Assembly: GCF_001426085.1 (NCBI RefSeq)
Contig: NZ_LMRR01000001.1
Coordinates: forward strand, 63,539-127,538
Reading direction: 5' to 3'
Length of the DNA: 64,000 bases
Source: Rhodococcus sp. Leaf278
Lineage (GTDB): Bacteria > Actinomycetota > Actinomycetes > Mycobacteriales > Mycobacteriaceae
Position numbers and translations under genes: made by a program. This document shows, in pieces, positions 53,575-62,048 of this stretch. Position 1 is the first letter of the stretch. Every line of letters begins with the position of its first letter. Below the pieces are notes generated by a model. The model searched no databases. It had not been told where the DNA came from and saw nothing but the letters and a program-made list of their open reading frames with translations.

Positions 53575-53614
53575 GTGCACGGGACTTCGTAGCCCGCTAC
53601 GAAGTTCCGTGCAC
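53575..53614. repeat. Palindromic repeat between deoC and DUF2993 gene
   Basis: Stem 53575-53593 (GTGCACGGGACTTCGTAGC) with 53596-53614, 19 bp with one wobble, 2-bp loop, followed after AT by GGGGG. Shares the architecture GTGC-CG-...-CGTAGC/GCTACG-...-GCAC-nn-GGGG with 19672-19717. May terminate both convergent genes. Confidence 0.8.
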
Positions 53615-53621
53615 ATGGGGG

Positions 53622-54368
53622 CTAGGCGACGAGTGAGCAACCCTCGGGGGTCTGCTGATTCTGGTTCTGCTGAGTCGCGGGGATCGTGTACTGCCCGCCC
53701 TCGAGTGTGAGCTCGATACCGGAGTCGGTGACGGTCAGCGACGTCGGCGTCATGTCCAGCGGGTACGCCTGCAGGCTGTCGGTCAGCACTCCGACGACGG
53801 AGTCGACCAGGTCGGTGGGGATACCGAGACCCAGGATCGACGCGTCGACGGTCTGGAAGTCGACGCGGCCGTCGGCGACCTGCGGCTTGACGGTCAGGTT
53901 CGCGAGCGCGCCGACCGCGAATTGCAGGGTGCCCGCAGATGCATCCGAAGTGACGCCCGAGACGATCGCGCCGATGCCCTGGCTCTGCAGGGTGCGGGTG
54001 ATGCCGTCGGTGGACCACGCGATGTCGGCACTCGAGCTGCCGATGGTGCCGCCGGAGTCTGCGGACTGGGTGAGGTTCAGATCGCGTGCCTCGGCATGCA
54101 CGACCATGCCCTCGGCCGGCCCGAATCGCGCGTCGTCGCTGTCGACGGTGACCGACGAGACCTTCTTGTCCACCAAGGAGAGGAGTACCGGCTTGAGGCC
54201 GAGACCGACCTCGACCTGGCTGCCGAGCTCCGATTCGAGCTGGCCGGCGAGGCAGGACTTGATCTGCTGACGCACGAACAGCTCGCCACCGATGACGGCG
54301 ACGAGGAGGACTACAACGACGGAGACTGCAATCAACGGCACGCTGCTGCGCTTGGCTGTGGAGGACAT
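53622..54368 (-). CDS. DUF2993 (LmeA-like) envelope protein
   Basis: 248 residues with an N-terminal signal anchor (about 8-30) and a lipid-binding tubular fold of the LmeA/DUF2993 family (LESELGSQVEVGLG; VHAEARDLNL). LmeA takes part in lipomannan maturation in mycobacteria; this gene is probably a paralogue. Occupies a place near Rv0479c. Confidence 0.85.
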   Translation of the reverse strand: MSSTAKRSSVPLIAVSVVVVLLVAVIGGELFVRQQIKSCLAGQLESELGSQVEVGLGLKPVLLSLVDKKVSSVTVDSDDARFGPAEGMVVHAEARDLNLTQSADSGGTIGSSSADIAWSTDGITRTLQSQGIGAIVSGVTSDASAGTLQFAVGALANLTVKPQVADGRVDFQTVDASILGLGIPTDLVDSVVGVLTDSLQAYPLDMTPTSLTVTDSGIELTLEGGQYTIPATQQNQNQQTPEGCSLVA

Positions 54369-54478
54369 TCCCGGCAGTCTTCCCGATGATTCTGAGCAAG
54401 CTCTGTGAAACTCGCCGGACAGATGTCTCCGATACCAAAGTTTGTGATCTGTAACACATTTTGACGTAGGCTTGCGGC

Positions 54479-55066
54479 ATGGGTACGACAGGACCGAGTG
54501 TGCAGGAACTGCACTCGCTCGCCACTCGCCAGGACGGCTATTTCACCGCCGAGCAGGCCGGGGAGCTGGGCTTCGATCCGGCTATGGTGCGCGTCAACCT
54601 GGCCACGAACACCTGGACCCGCGTCGAGCGCAACCTGTTCCGGCTGGGTCAGTGGCCCCACAGCGAGCTCGAGGTGTTCGCGATGTGGTGCGCCTGGTTC
54701 GGCGGCGAGGCAGTGATCTCGCACCAGAGCGCCGCCGAGCTGCACGGATTCGGTCACCTGCACCCACAATTCGTGCACTTGTGCGCGTTCGGAGACCTAC
54801 GCCTGAGCGATACCCGCCTGGCGGTTCACCGTCTGCGGCTCGAACCTCGAGACGTCGAATCGGCCGGCACGTTCAACATCACCACGCCGGTACGGACGGT
54901 GCTCGATCTCGCCGCCGGGGGAATCTCGCAGCTGACCCTCGACGAGGTGGTGTGCGACGCGGTGGCGATCGGTCGCGTCGACCCGCAGGCGCTGTACTCC
55001 GAGGCCGCCAGCAGCACCGACCGAGTGGCCGAACGCGTCGAGCTGGCATTGTCTGCCTGCACGTAG
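54479..55066 (+). CDS. AbiEi-like (type IV antitoxin family) protein without DUF559 domain
   Basis: 195 residues. N-terminal winged helix (GYFTAEQAGELGFDPAMV), then AVISHQSAAELHGFG and TTPVRTVLDLAAGG, typical of the AbiEi/DUF559-associated family. The C-terminal nuclease-like domain of the protein at 37782 is absent and no AbiEii toxin gene is adjacent. Function unresolved. Begins with ATG 54479. Confidence 0.75.
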   Translation: MGTTGPSVQELHSLATRQDGYFTAEQAGELGFDPAMVRVNLATNTWTRVERNLFRLGQWPHSELEVFAMWCAWFGGEAVISHQSAAELHGFGHLHPQFVHLCAFGDLRLSDTRLAVHRLRLEPRDVESAGTFNITTPVRTVLDLAAGGISQLTLDEVVCDAVAIGRVDPQALYSEAASSTDRVAERVELALSACT

Positions 55067-55071
55067 CCACA

Positions 55072-55120
55072 GAATCGGGTGCAGCTGACCGCGCTCACCG
55101 CGGTCAGCTGCACCCGATTC
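55072..55120. terminator. Bidirectional hairpin terminator
   Basis: A perfect 22-bp stem between 55072-55093 (starts GAATCGGGTGCAGCTG) and 55099-55120 with a CTCAC loop, between convergent genes, overlapping the end of the minus-strand gene by 2 bp. Confidence 0.85.
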
Positions 55121-55841
55121 ACATAGCTGGGGCGACCGTCGACCAGGGAACTGTCAGCACGTTGTCTCGCATGCGGCGGCGGGGGAGTGTGATCGGAAGC
55201 CCCTGTTCGGCAAGTATTTTCAGAGCCGCGCGCCAGCGTAGGCGGGGACCGAACGGGGCCAGCGGCGCCGAGACCGACCACGCTCGATCAGCGCGCTGCA
55301 GTAGTTCGTGGATCAGCTCGCCCTCGATGTTGCGGTGTATCAACACCTTCGGGAGCCGCTCCGCGATGTCCGACGGCATCTCGACGTCGAAAGGATCCCA
55401 GGCCAGAGTCAGAGACCGCGGGCCATCGGCGTCGAGCAACACCCACGCGCAGCGTCGCCCCAACTCGTCACAGGTACCGTCCATAAGCAGGCCGCCGGGT
55501 GCCAGGCGGGACTGAATGCGTTGCCACGCAGCAGGAACCGCGTCCTCCGGATATTGCCGCAGAACGTTGAACGCGCGCACCAAATGTGGGCGCAGACCGG
55601 CCAATTCGAAACCACCGCGGGCGAACTCCACGCCATCACTCCCCGGGACGACGCGAGCGGGGTCGATCTCGAGGCCCGTCACGCGGATATCGGGTCTGAT
55701 GGTGCGCAGTCGACCGGCCAGCTCGAGCGTCGTGTTCGGCATCGCCCCGTACCCGAGGTCTACGACGAGGGGATCCGGTGCTTCGCGCAGGACGCGTCGA
55801 ACATCGGGGTTGTGCATCAGCCACCGGTCACTGCGACGCAA
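55119..55841 (-). CDS. Class I SAM-dependent methyltransferase-like protein
   Basis: 240 residues. A Rossmann-like start PLVVDLGYGAMPNTTLELA followed by VTGLEIDPARV, fitting SAM-binding motifs I and II, though motif I is DLGYGAMP rather than the classical DxGxGxG. Small conserved actinobacterial family; possibly RNA or small-molecule methylation. Substrate unknown. Confidence 0.75.
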   Translation of the reverse strand: MRRSDRWLMHNPDVRRVLREAPDPLVVDLGYGAMPNTTLELAGRLRTIRPDIRVTGLEIDPARVVPGSDGVEFARGGFELAGLRPHLVRAFNVLRQYPEDAVPAAWQRIQSRLAPGGLLMDGTCDELGRRCAWVLLDADGPRSLTLAWDPFDVEMPSDIAERLPKVLIHRNIEGELIHELLQRADRAWSVSAPLAPFGPRLRWRAALKILAEQGLPITLPRRRMRDNVLTVPWSTVAPAM

Positions 55842-55896
55842 CCGATTGATGCCGGTGGTGCCGCGAGTGATGACGCCTTCAGGCCCCTTCAGTGGG

Positions 55897-56400
55897 CTAG
55901 GCGTTCTTCTCGAGCCAGTCGGCGGTCACTTCACCTTCACCGCGCCACAGGTCGATGAGGTTGACCAGCATGAGCTGCTCGAGCTTGCCGCCGATGAACG
56001 GCAGGAACACCTTGGCCTCCGAGGAGGTGCGCAGGGTCGAACCGCCGTTGGTGGGGAAGAGCGAGGTGGTGCCCTTCAGTGAGCCGGGTCCGGCCGGAAT
56101 CGACGCGTCGTAGTGCCCCGCCGTGGTTTCCCCGTACGCGTCGAAATGCACGTTGCGGGTGATGACCATGTCTTTCTTCATCACCGTCTGCGCGATGTCG
56201 GGCAGTTCGGTGCGTGGGATGACGTGGTGCATCACGATGTCGATTCCGGCGTCGGACACCTCGAAGCTCTTGAGCTCGTTCTCCGAGTACTTACGCATCT
56301 CCTCGATGCGCGCGTCCCAGTGATCACGACTGGACAGCGCTGCATAGACCTGCTGCGTCGAGTGGGTGAACCGGGCGGAGTAGTTCATTCGGCGAGCCAT
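55897..56400 (-). CDS. DUF2505 family protein
   Basis: 167 residues of the START-like DUF2505 family: NYSARFTHSTQQVYAAL at the N-terminus, SFEVSDAGIDIVMHHVIPR. Probable hydrophobic-ligand-binding fold. Tandem with a paralogue 11 bp upstream on the same strand; corresponds to Rv0481c. No function known. Confidence 0.85.
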   Translation of the reverse strand: MARRMNYSARFTHSTQQVYAALSSRDHWDARIEEMRKYSENELKSFEVSDAGIDIVMHHVIPRTELPDIAQTVMKKDMVITRNVHFDAYGETTAGHYDASIPAGPGSLKGTTSLFPTNGGSTLRTSSEAKVFLPFIGGKLEQLMLVNLIDLWRGEGEVTADWLEKNA

Positions 56401-56411
56401 AGTGCGCCAGG

Positions 56412-56921
56412 TTAGCCGTTCGTGTTCGCGGCAATCCAGTTACCGGTGAAGTCCTGCTCGTTGTCGATCAACGCAAGTACCTGCTCGCTGATCATCGATT
56501 CGATTTTCCCGCCGAAGATGGGGACCTTGACCTCGGTGGTGCCGGCCAGTGCGACGGTGGTCGTGTCGCCCTTGGCGTCGAGGGTGGTGGTGCCGGTGAT
56601 GCGTGCCGGTGCCCCTTCGACGGTGGCTCCGAAGGTGCCCGCGGCGTGCTTACCGTCGAACGGTCCCCAACTCTCGGTGCGCTCGATGATGAGGTCGCCC
56701 TTCTTGAAGGCGGTGACCGCGGATGGCAGCTCTTCCTCGGGGACCGACTGGGTCAGGACGACATCGATGGTGCCGTCGCCGACGGTGATGCTCTTCACGC
56801 TCGCACCGGGGCCGCCGATCTGCTCGATGCGGTCCTTCCAGTACTGCTCGGAAGTGAGTGCGGCGTGGACCTTGTCGGCGGAGGCGGGCACAGTCGAGCT
56901 GTGCTCAATGGGGCGAGGCAT
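56412..56921 (-). CDS. DUF2505 family protein
   Basis: 169 residues, paralogue of the downstream gene: PIEHSSTVPASADKVHAAL, KSITVGDGTIDVVLTQSVP. START-like fold expected. Divergent from murB with a 58-bp gap. Confidence 0.85.
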   Translation of the reverse strand: MPRPIEHSSTVPASADKVHAALTSEQYWKDRIEQIGGPGASVKSITVGDGTIDVVLTQSVPEEELPSAVTAFKKGDLIIERTESWGPFDGKHAAGTFGATVEGAPARITGTTTLDAKGDTTTVALAGTTEVKVPIFGGKIESMISEQVLALIDNEQDFTGNWIAANTNG

Positions 56922-56979
56922 CCCCGGAGATTACCGGGTGACCCTTCACACACGTGCACGACCGGTAGCGTCAGAGTTC

Positions 56980-57996
56980 GTGCCTACTGCAATTTCGGAG
57001 CTCACCACTATTCGAGTGGGCGGCCCGGCCCGTGAATTCTGTGTCTCGGCGACGGGTGACGAGTTGGTTTCGCTGGTACGCGACGCAGATCGGGCCGGAA
57101 CGGACGTGTTGGTCGTCGGCGGTGGATCCAACCTGGTCGTCGGCGACGACGGGTTCGATGGCCGGGTGATCCAGGTGACCGGCTCGCGGCTGGACATCGA
57201 CGGCGAGATCGTGACGGTCGATGCGGGCGTCGAATGGGATGCCGTCGTGCAGGCGACGATCGATGCGGGGCTGTCCGGGATGGAAGCGCTCTCGGGGATC
57301 CCGGGCACCACCGGCGCGACGCCTATTCAGAATGTCGGGGCCTACGGTGCGTCGACGTCGGAGTTGCTGCACAGTCTCACCGTCTACGACCGGCAGACAC
57401 AGGAGACGGCGGTGTGGACGCCCGAGCAGTGCGGTTTCGGGACGCACCGGTCGTCGGTGTTCAAGCGGTCCTCGCGATACGTGATTCTGGATGTGACGTT
57501 CGCGCTGAAGAAGACGACCGAGTCGCTACCGGTGCGCTACGCGGCACTGTCGGAGCGGCTCGATGTGCAGATCGGCGACGTCGTGCCGGTGCCGGACGTA
57601 CGTGCGGCCGTACTGGCTCTGCGCGGCGAGCGGGGCATGGTGCTCGACGCGGGCGATCACGACACGTGGAGTGTCGGATCGTTCTTTCTCAACCCCGTAC
57701 TGCCGGAGGTGCCCGAGCAGGCTGCCCACGCACCGAATTTTCCCGACCCCGCAGGTACCAAGATTCCCGCGGCCTGGCTGATCCAGAACTCGGGCTTTCC
57801 CCGCGGGTACGGCACCGAATTCGGACGCGGGACTGCGGCCCTGTCGTCCAAACACGTGCTCGCCATCACCAACAGGGGCGGGGCCACGGCGTCGGACATC
57901 ATGGCGCTCGCCGCGCACGTCCGAGACGGTGTGCAGGAGAAGTTCGGTGTCACGCTGACGCCCGAGTGTGACCTCGTCAACTGCGCGCTGGGTTAG
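56980..57996 (+). CDS. murB: UDP-N-acetylenolpyruvoylglucosamine reductase
   Basis: 338 residues from GTG 56980; an open extension upstream is antisense to the DUF2505 gene and not credible. FAD-binding VVGGGSNLVVGD, GIPGTTGATPIQNVGAYG and the catalytic Ser in SVGSFFLNPVLP. Reduces UDP-GlcNAc-enolpyruvate to UDP-MurNAc in peptidoglycan synthesis. Position as Rv0482. Confidence 0.95.
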   Translation: MPTAISELTTIRVGGPAREFCVSATGDELVSLVRDADRAGTDVLVVGGGSNLVVGDDGFDGRVIQVTGSRLDIDGEIVTVDAGVEWDAVVQATIDAGLSGMEALSGIPGTTGATPIQNVGAYGASTSELLHSLTVYDRQTQETAVWTPEQCGFGTHRSSVFKRSSRYVILDVTFALKKTTESLPVRYAALSERLDVQIGDVVPVPDVRAAVLALRGERGMVLDAGDHDTWSVGSFFLNPVLPEVPEQAAHAPNFPDPAGTKIPAAWLIQNSGFPRGYGTEFGRGTAALSSKHVLAITNRGGATASDIMALAAHVRDGVQEKFGVTLTPECDLVNCALG

Positions 57997-58058
57997 AGCC
58001 GCCCGAAACGGCGCATACGATGGAGCTTTGAAAAGCCCGGCTCGTAGGAGGTAAATCA

Positions 58059-59609
58059 GTGCAGGTCACCAGCGTGGGACATGCGGGATTCCATATTCGG
58101 ACCGACGCCGGGAGCATCCTGTGCGATCCGTGGGTGAACCCGTCGTTCTACGCATCGTGGTTCCCGTTCCCCGACAACTCGGGCCTGGACTGGGACGAAC
58201 TCGGTGATTGCGATTACCTGTACGTCTCTCACCTGCACAAGGATCACTTCGATCCACGCAACCTGGCCGAACACGTCAACAAGGACGCGACGGTGCTGTT
58301 GCCGGACTACCCGGTACTCGACCTCAAGCACGAGCTCGAGAAGCTCGGCTTCCACAAGTTCTACGAGACGACGGACTCGGTCAAGCACACGATCTCCGGG
58401 CCCAAGGGCGATCTCGACATCATGATCATCGCGCTGCGAGCACCCGCAGACGGTCCCATCGGCGACTCGGGCTTGGTCGTCTCCGACGGAAAGACCGTGG
58501 CGTTCAACATGAACGACGCACGTCCGGTGGACCTGGACGTGATGACCGAGAACTTCGGCCCCGTGGACGTGCACATGCTGCAGTACTCGGGCGCGATTTG
58601 GTACCCGATGGTCTACGACATGGTCTCGCGGGCCAAGAAGAACTTCGGCATCCAGAAGCGTCAGCGGCAGATGGATCGAGCGCGTCAGTACATCGAACAG
58701 GTCGGCTCCACCTGGGTGATTCCGTCGGCCGGCCCGCCGTGTTTCCTCGACGACGAGCTGCGCTTCCTCAACGACGTCTACGGCGACCCGGCCAACGTGT
58801 TCCCGGACCAGATGGTGTTTCTCGAGCAGATGCGCCTGCACGGACACGACAAGGGCCTGCTGATGATGCCGGGCACCGCGGCAACGTTCGACGGTTCCGA
58901 GCTGCTCTCGCACGAGCACCCCATTCCTACCGCCGAAGCTGAGGCCATCTTCACCACCGGCAAGGCCGAGTACATCGAGGCCTACGCCCAGCGTCAGGCG
59001 TCGGTCATCGCGGCCGAGAAAGCAGGCTGGGCTCCCGCCGAGGGCGAGCCGCTGCTCGAGCCGCTGCGGGGGCTGTTCGAGCCGATCATGGCGCAGACGG
59101 ACCTGATCTGCGACGGCATCGGTTACCCCGTCGGGATCACGATGGGCGACGAAACCGTCGTGTTGGACTTTCCGAAAAGAATTGTGCGCGAACCGATTTC
59201 GGACGAGAAGTTTCGCTACAGCTTCACCATCCCGCCGGAACTGGTACGCACCGCAGTGCGTGACCAGGAGCCGGATTGGGTGAACTCGATCTTCCTGTCC
59301 ACACGTTTCCGGGCCCGACGCGTCGGCGGCTACAACGAATTTCTGTACACGTTCTTCAAATGTCTCACCGACGAACGCATCGCCTACGCAGACGGCTGGT
59401 TCTCCGAGGCTCACGACGACACCGCCACGATCACGATGGGCGGTTACGAAATCCAACGCCGCTGCCCTCACCTCAAAGCGGACCTGACGAAGTTCGGCAT
59501 CGTCGAGGGCAAGAAGCTCACCTGCAACCTGCACGGTTGGGACTGGAACCTCGAAACCGGCCGCTGTCTGACGTCGAAGGGTCATGAGCTGCGCACGCAG
59601 AAGTTGTGA
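58059..59609 (+). CDS. MBL-fold / Rieske [2Fe-2S] fusion protein
   Basis: 516 residues from GTG 58059 behind a full AGGAGGT Shine-Dalgarno, rare in this window. N-terminal metallo-beta-lactamase fold with VSHLHKDHFDP (HxHxDH). C-terminal Rieske domain with RRCPHLKADL and TCNLHGWDW: CxH, 17 residues, CxxH. The order differs from CMP-N-acetylneuraminate hydroxylase, which has Rieske first. Possibly an iron-sulfur hydroxylase or hydrolase on an envelope sugar or lipid, judged from its place between murB and an L,D-transpeptidase. Substrate unknown. Confidence 0.85.
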   Translation: MQVTSVGHAGFHIRTDAGSILCDPWVNPSFYASWFPFPDNSGLDWDELGDCDYLYVSHLHKDHFDPRNLAEHVNKDATVLLPDYPVLDLKHELEKLGFHKFYETTDSVKHTISGPKGDLDIMIIALRAPADGPIGDSGLVVSDGKTVAFNMNDARPVDLDVMTENFGPVDVHMLQYSGAIWYPMVYDMVSRAKKNFGIQKRQRQMDRARQYIEQVGSTWVIPSAGPPCFLDDELRFLNDVYGDPANVFPDQMVFLEQMRLHGHDKGLLMMPGTAATFDGSELLSHEHPIPTAEAEAIFTTGKAEYIEAYAQRQASVIAAEKAGWAPAEGEPLLEPLRGLFEPIMAQTDLICDGIGYPVGITMGDETVVLDFPKRIVREPISDEKFRYSFTIPPELVRTAVRDQEPDWVNSIFLSTRFRARRVGGYNEFLYTFFKCLTDERIAYADGWFSEAHDDTATITMGGYEIQRRCPHLKADLTKFGIVEGKKLTCNLHGWDWNLETGRCLTSKGHELRTQKL

Positions 59610-59661
59610 GACTGCCCCCAAAAATTCGGGGTAGTTTGCAGACACAGGTACGTTGGATAAC

Positions 59662-60858
59662 GTGCATGAGCAGGTAGAACAGACAAAACGGACGCGAGCG
59701 GTGTGGTTGATCGCCGTGCTCGTCGCCTTGGTGGCGCTGGTGGCAGGTTGCACCGTCGGATCCGGTGACGGAGGTTCGGGAGCTGCCGCTCCCACCACCG
59801 AGGCCGCGCCCGTCGCGCAGATTACCGCGAACCCGGCTGCCGGTGCCGTCGACGTCAGCCCCGTCGCGCCCATCTCGGTGTCCGTCACCGACGGAACACT
59901 CACCGACGTTGCCTTGACGAACCCCGAGGGCAAGGTCGTCCAGGGTGCACTGTCACCCGACAAGACCTCGTACGCAATCACCGAGCCCCTGGGTTACGGC
60001 GTCGAGTACACGTGGTCCGGCTCGGCCGTCGGAAAAGACAACAAGACCGTGCCCATCGACGGTGCCTTCACCACCGTCGAACCGGACAGCCGAACCTCGG
60101 TGAGCACCAACATCGGCGACGGCCAGGAAGTCGGCATCGCCGCGCCGATCATCTTGCAGTTCGACTCGGCGATCGAGGACAAGGCGGCCGTCGAGAAAGC
60201 GTTGACGGTGACCACCAACCCGCCGACTCCCGGCGCGTGGGCATGGTTCCCCGACGACAACGGCTCACGCGTGCACTGGCGTCCCACCAACTACTGGACG
60301 CCCGGTACGACGGTGTCGGTAGTCGCGAAGCTTTACGGCGTGAACTACGGCGGCGGCGCGTACGGCGCCGACGACGTCACGTTGAATTTCGGTATCGGAC
60401 GCAGCCAGGTGGTCGTCGCCGATGCCACCAGCCACCGCATGCAGGTGGTCCGTGACGGCGCGACGATCATGGACATTCCCGTCAGCTACGGCGAGGGCAA
60501 CGAGGACCGCAACGTCACCCGCAGCGGCATCCACGTCGTCACCGAGAAGCACGAGGACTTCCTGATGTCCAACCCGCCGTTCTACGAGAACGTGCGCGAA
60601 CGCTGGGCCGTGCGCATCTCCAACAACGGCGAGTTCATTCACGCCAACCCGCTGACCACCGGCGTGCAGGGCGCGTCGAACGTGACCAACGGGTGTATCA
60701 ACCTCTCCACCGAGGATGCCCAGGAGTACTTCGGTACGGCGATGTACGGCGACCCGGTGGAGGTCACCGGCACCCGCATCGACCTCTCTGCGGCGGACGG
60801 TGACCTGTACGACTGGGCCATCGACTGGCCGACCTGGGAGTCGATGAGTGCGGTGTGA
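59662..60858 (+). CDS. L,D-transpeptidase lipoprotein (LprQ/LdtMt5-like)
   Basis: 398 residues from GTG 59662 (TTG 59653 adds three). Lipobox LVAGCT (Cys about 31), two immunoglobulin-like BIG domains, then a YkuD catalytic domain with FIHANP and nucleophile Cys in TNGCINLS. The usual motif is [ST]HGC; here His is Asn, as I recall for LdtMt5 (Rv0483), its positional counterpart. Forms 3-3 cross-links in peptidoglycan. Confidence 0.92.
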   Translation: MHEQVEQTKRTRAVWLIAVLVALVALVAGCTVGSGDGGSGAAAPTTEAAPVAQITANPAAGAVDVSPVAPISVSVTDGTLTDVALTNPEGKVVQGALSPDKTSYAITEPLGYGVEYTWSGSAVGKDNKTVPIDGAFTTVEPDSRTSVSTNIGDGQEVGIAAPIILQFDSAIEDKAAVEKALTVTTNPPTPGAWAWFPDDNGSRVHWRPTNYWTPGTTVSVVAKLYGVNYGGGAYGADDVTLNFGIGRSQVVVADATSHRMQVVRDGATIMDIPVSYGEGNEDRNVTRSGIHVVTEKHEDFLMSNPPFYENVRERWAVRISNNGEFIHANPLTTGVQGASNVTNGCINLSTEDAQEYFGTAMYGDPVEVTGTRIDLSAADGDLYDWAIDWPTWESMSAV

Positions 60859-60866
60859 GCGCTGCG

Positions 60867-60949
60867 CGCATGTGCACGGAAATTCGTAGTCCACTACGAA
60901 TTACCAGTCACATGGGTCGTTCCGCAGGCTCCACTCCCGTGCACATGCG
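60867..60949. repeat. Palindromic repeat split by a second repeat
   Basis: Outer 13-bp arms CGCATGTGCACGG (60867-60879) and its complement (60937-60949); inner arms AATTCGTAG (60881-60889) and CTACGAATT (60894-60902). Between the inner 3' arm and outer 3' arm lies about 34 bp containing GGGTCGTTCCGCAGGCTCC (60914-60932), the core of the 37-bp tandem repeat at 15364. Confidence 0.85.
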
Positions 60950-60958
60950 GCGAAGCCG

Positions 60959-61714
60959 CTACTTCCGAGAGAAGCGCCCCGGGCCGGCCTGATCGCGCGG
61001 CTTGATGATGATCTGATCGAGGTTGACGTGCGACGGTCGCGAGGCCACGAAGCCGATGACCTCGGCGATGTCGCTCGCCACCAGTGGCGTGATGCCCTGG
61101 TAGACCGCGTCGGCCTTGGCTGCGTCGCCGTCGAAGCGGACGAGCGAGAATTCGGTCTCGACGGCACCGGGTGCGACCTCGGTCAACCGCACCGGCTTAC
61201 CCAGCAGTTCGCCGCGTAGCGTCCGATGCAGCACCGCCTGAGCATGTTTGGCGGAGGTGTACCCCGAGCCGTTGTCGTACGCCTCGAACGCCGCCACCGA
61301 GGTGATGGTGACGATGAGGCCGTCGCCGGAGTCGATCAGCTTGGGCAGCAACGACTTCGTGACCCGTAGCGTGCCGAGGACGTTGGTCTCCCACATCCAG
61401 CGCCAATCGTCGAGGTCGGCATCGATCACCGGTGCCAGTCCCTTTGCGCCGCCTGCATTGTTGACCAGGACGTCGACGCGGGGGATCACCGCAGCGAAGG
61501 CCGCCACCGAATCCTCGTCCGTGACATCGAGTTCCAAGGCCGTGCCACCGATGTCCGACGCCAACTCCTCGAGCCGGTCGAGTCTGCGGGCACCGATCAC
61601 CACGTGGAATCCGTCGGCGGCGAGTTGGCGGGCGGTGGCCGCGCCGATGCCGGAACTCGCTCCGGTGACGACGGCAATTCGGGTATCGGGTGCGATCTGT
61701 TCGGGCGAGGTCAT
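60959..61714 (-). CDS. Short-chain dehydrogenase/reductase
   Basis: 251 residues. Cofactor motif TGASSGIGAATARQLA, NNAG, catalytic Ser in TITSVAAFE, and YTSAKHA with Tyr/Lys. Counterpart of Rv0484c. Substrate unknown; likely NADP-dependent. Confidence 0.9.
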   Translation of the reverse strand: MTSPEQIAPDTRIAVVTGASSGIGAATARQLAADGFHVVIGARRLDRLEELASDIGGTALELDVTDEDSVAAFAAVIPRVDVLVNNAGGAKGLAPVIDADLDDWRWMWETNVLGTLRVTKSLLPKLIDSGDGLIVTITSVAAFEAYDNGSGYTSAKHAQAVLHRTLRGELLGKPVRLTEVAPGAVETEFSLVRFDGDAAKADAVYQGITPLVASDIAEVIGFVASRPSHVNLDQIIIKPRDQAGPGRFSRK

Positions 61715-61760
61715 GGAGAAATTCTAGTTCGAGAGGCACAGCGTTTCTGGACGGGCCCGA

Positions 61761-61789
61761 TTGGCCGATCTGGCTTCGAGTGCTAATTT
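61761..61789 (+). promoter_or_regulatory. Candidate promoter for a leaderless leader peptide
   Basis: -35-like TTGGCC (61761-61766), 17-bp spacer, -10-like TAATTT (61784-61789, after TGC). A start 7-8 bp downstream would fall on the ATG at 61797. Confidence 0.45.
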
Positions 61790-61796
61790 GGGATTC

Positions 61797-61910
61797 ATGT
61801 CCGCCAGCGAGACCACCGCGATGCGGGTCACCTATGTGACCGCGTCCCTCGGTTCTCGCCTGCCGCTTCCTCGGGAACTGTGTTGTCTCGGCCAAGGAAT
61901 CTGTCTCTAG
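61797..61910 (+). CDS. Putative Cys-containing leader peptide upstream of ROK regulator
   Basis: 37 codons, MSASETTAMRVTYVTASLGS and so on, ending in RELCCLGQGICL; three Cys within the last nine residues. No Shine-Dalgarno, but the promoter pattern suggests a leaderless start; ATG 61821 is an alternative. Cys-rich upstream peptides act as cysteine-responsive attenuators in mycobacteria. It lies in the 334-bp gap between SDR and ROK genes (61715-62048), which has no other gene. Translation is not proven. Confidence 0.4.
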   Translation: MSASETTAMRVTYVTASLGSRLPLPRELCCLGQGICL

Positions 61911-61993
61911 CCTTCTGCGCTACGGGCAGTCGATCCGCGCGACGTGGTCTTTCGTGACCACCGTGCTCGCCCCTTGACCTGCATCACTTCGCG

Positions 61994-62022
61994 CCGTCGT
62001 CGCTGATCATTCGCGACGACGG
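61994..62022 (+). promoter_or_regulatory. Hairpin between leader peptide and ROK gene
   Basis: Stem CCGTCGTCGC (61994-62003) and GCGACGACGG (62013-62022), 9-bp loop, 26 bp before the ROK start. Could be an attenuator or sequester the ribosome site. Confidence 0.5.
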
Positions 62023-62048
62023 TCTCCACTGCTGAGGATCAACGACGG

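Noticed and set aside
56422..57996. Extended MurB of 524 residues
   Set aside because: The extension is antisense to the DUF2505 gene at 56412; GTG 56980 gives the normal MurB length.
58056..59981. Open frame of about 640 codons antisense to the MBL-Rieske gene
   Set aside because: No domain or ribosome site; the opposite strand has intact HxHxDH and Rieske motifs and a strong Shine-Dalgarno.
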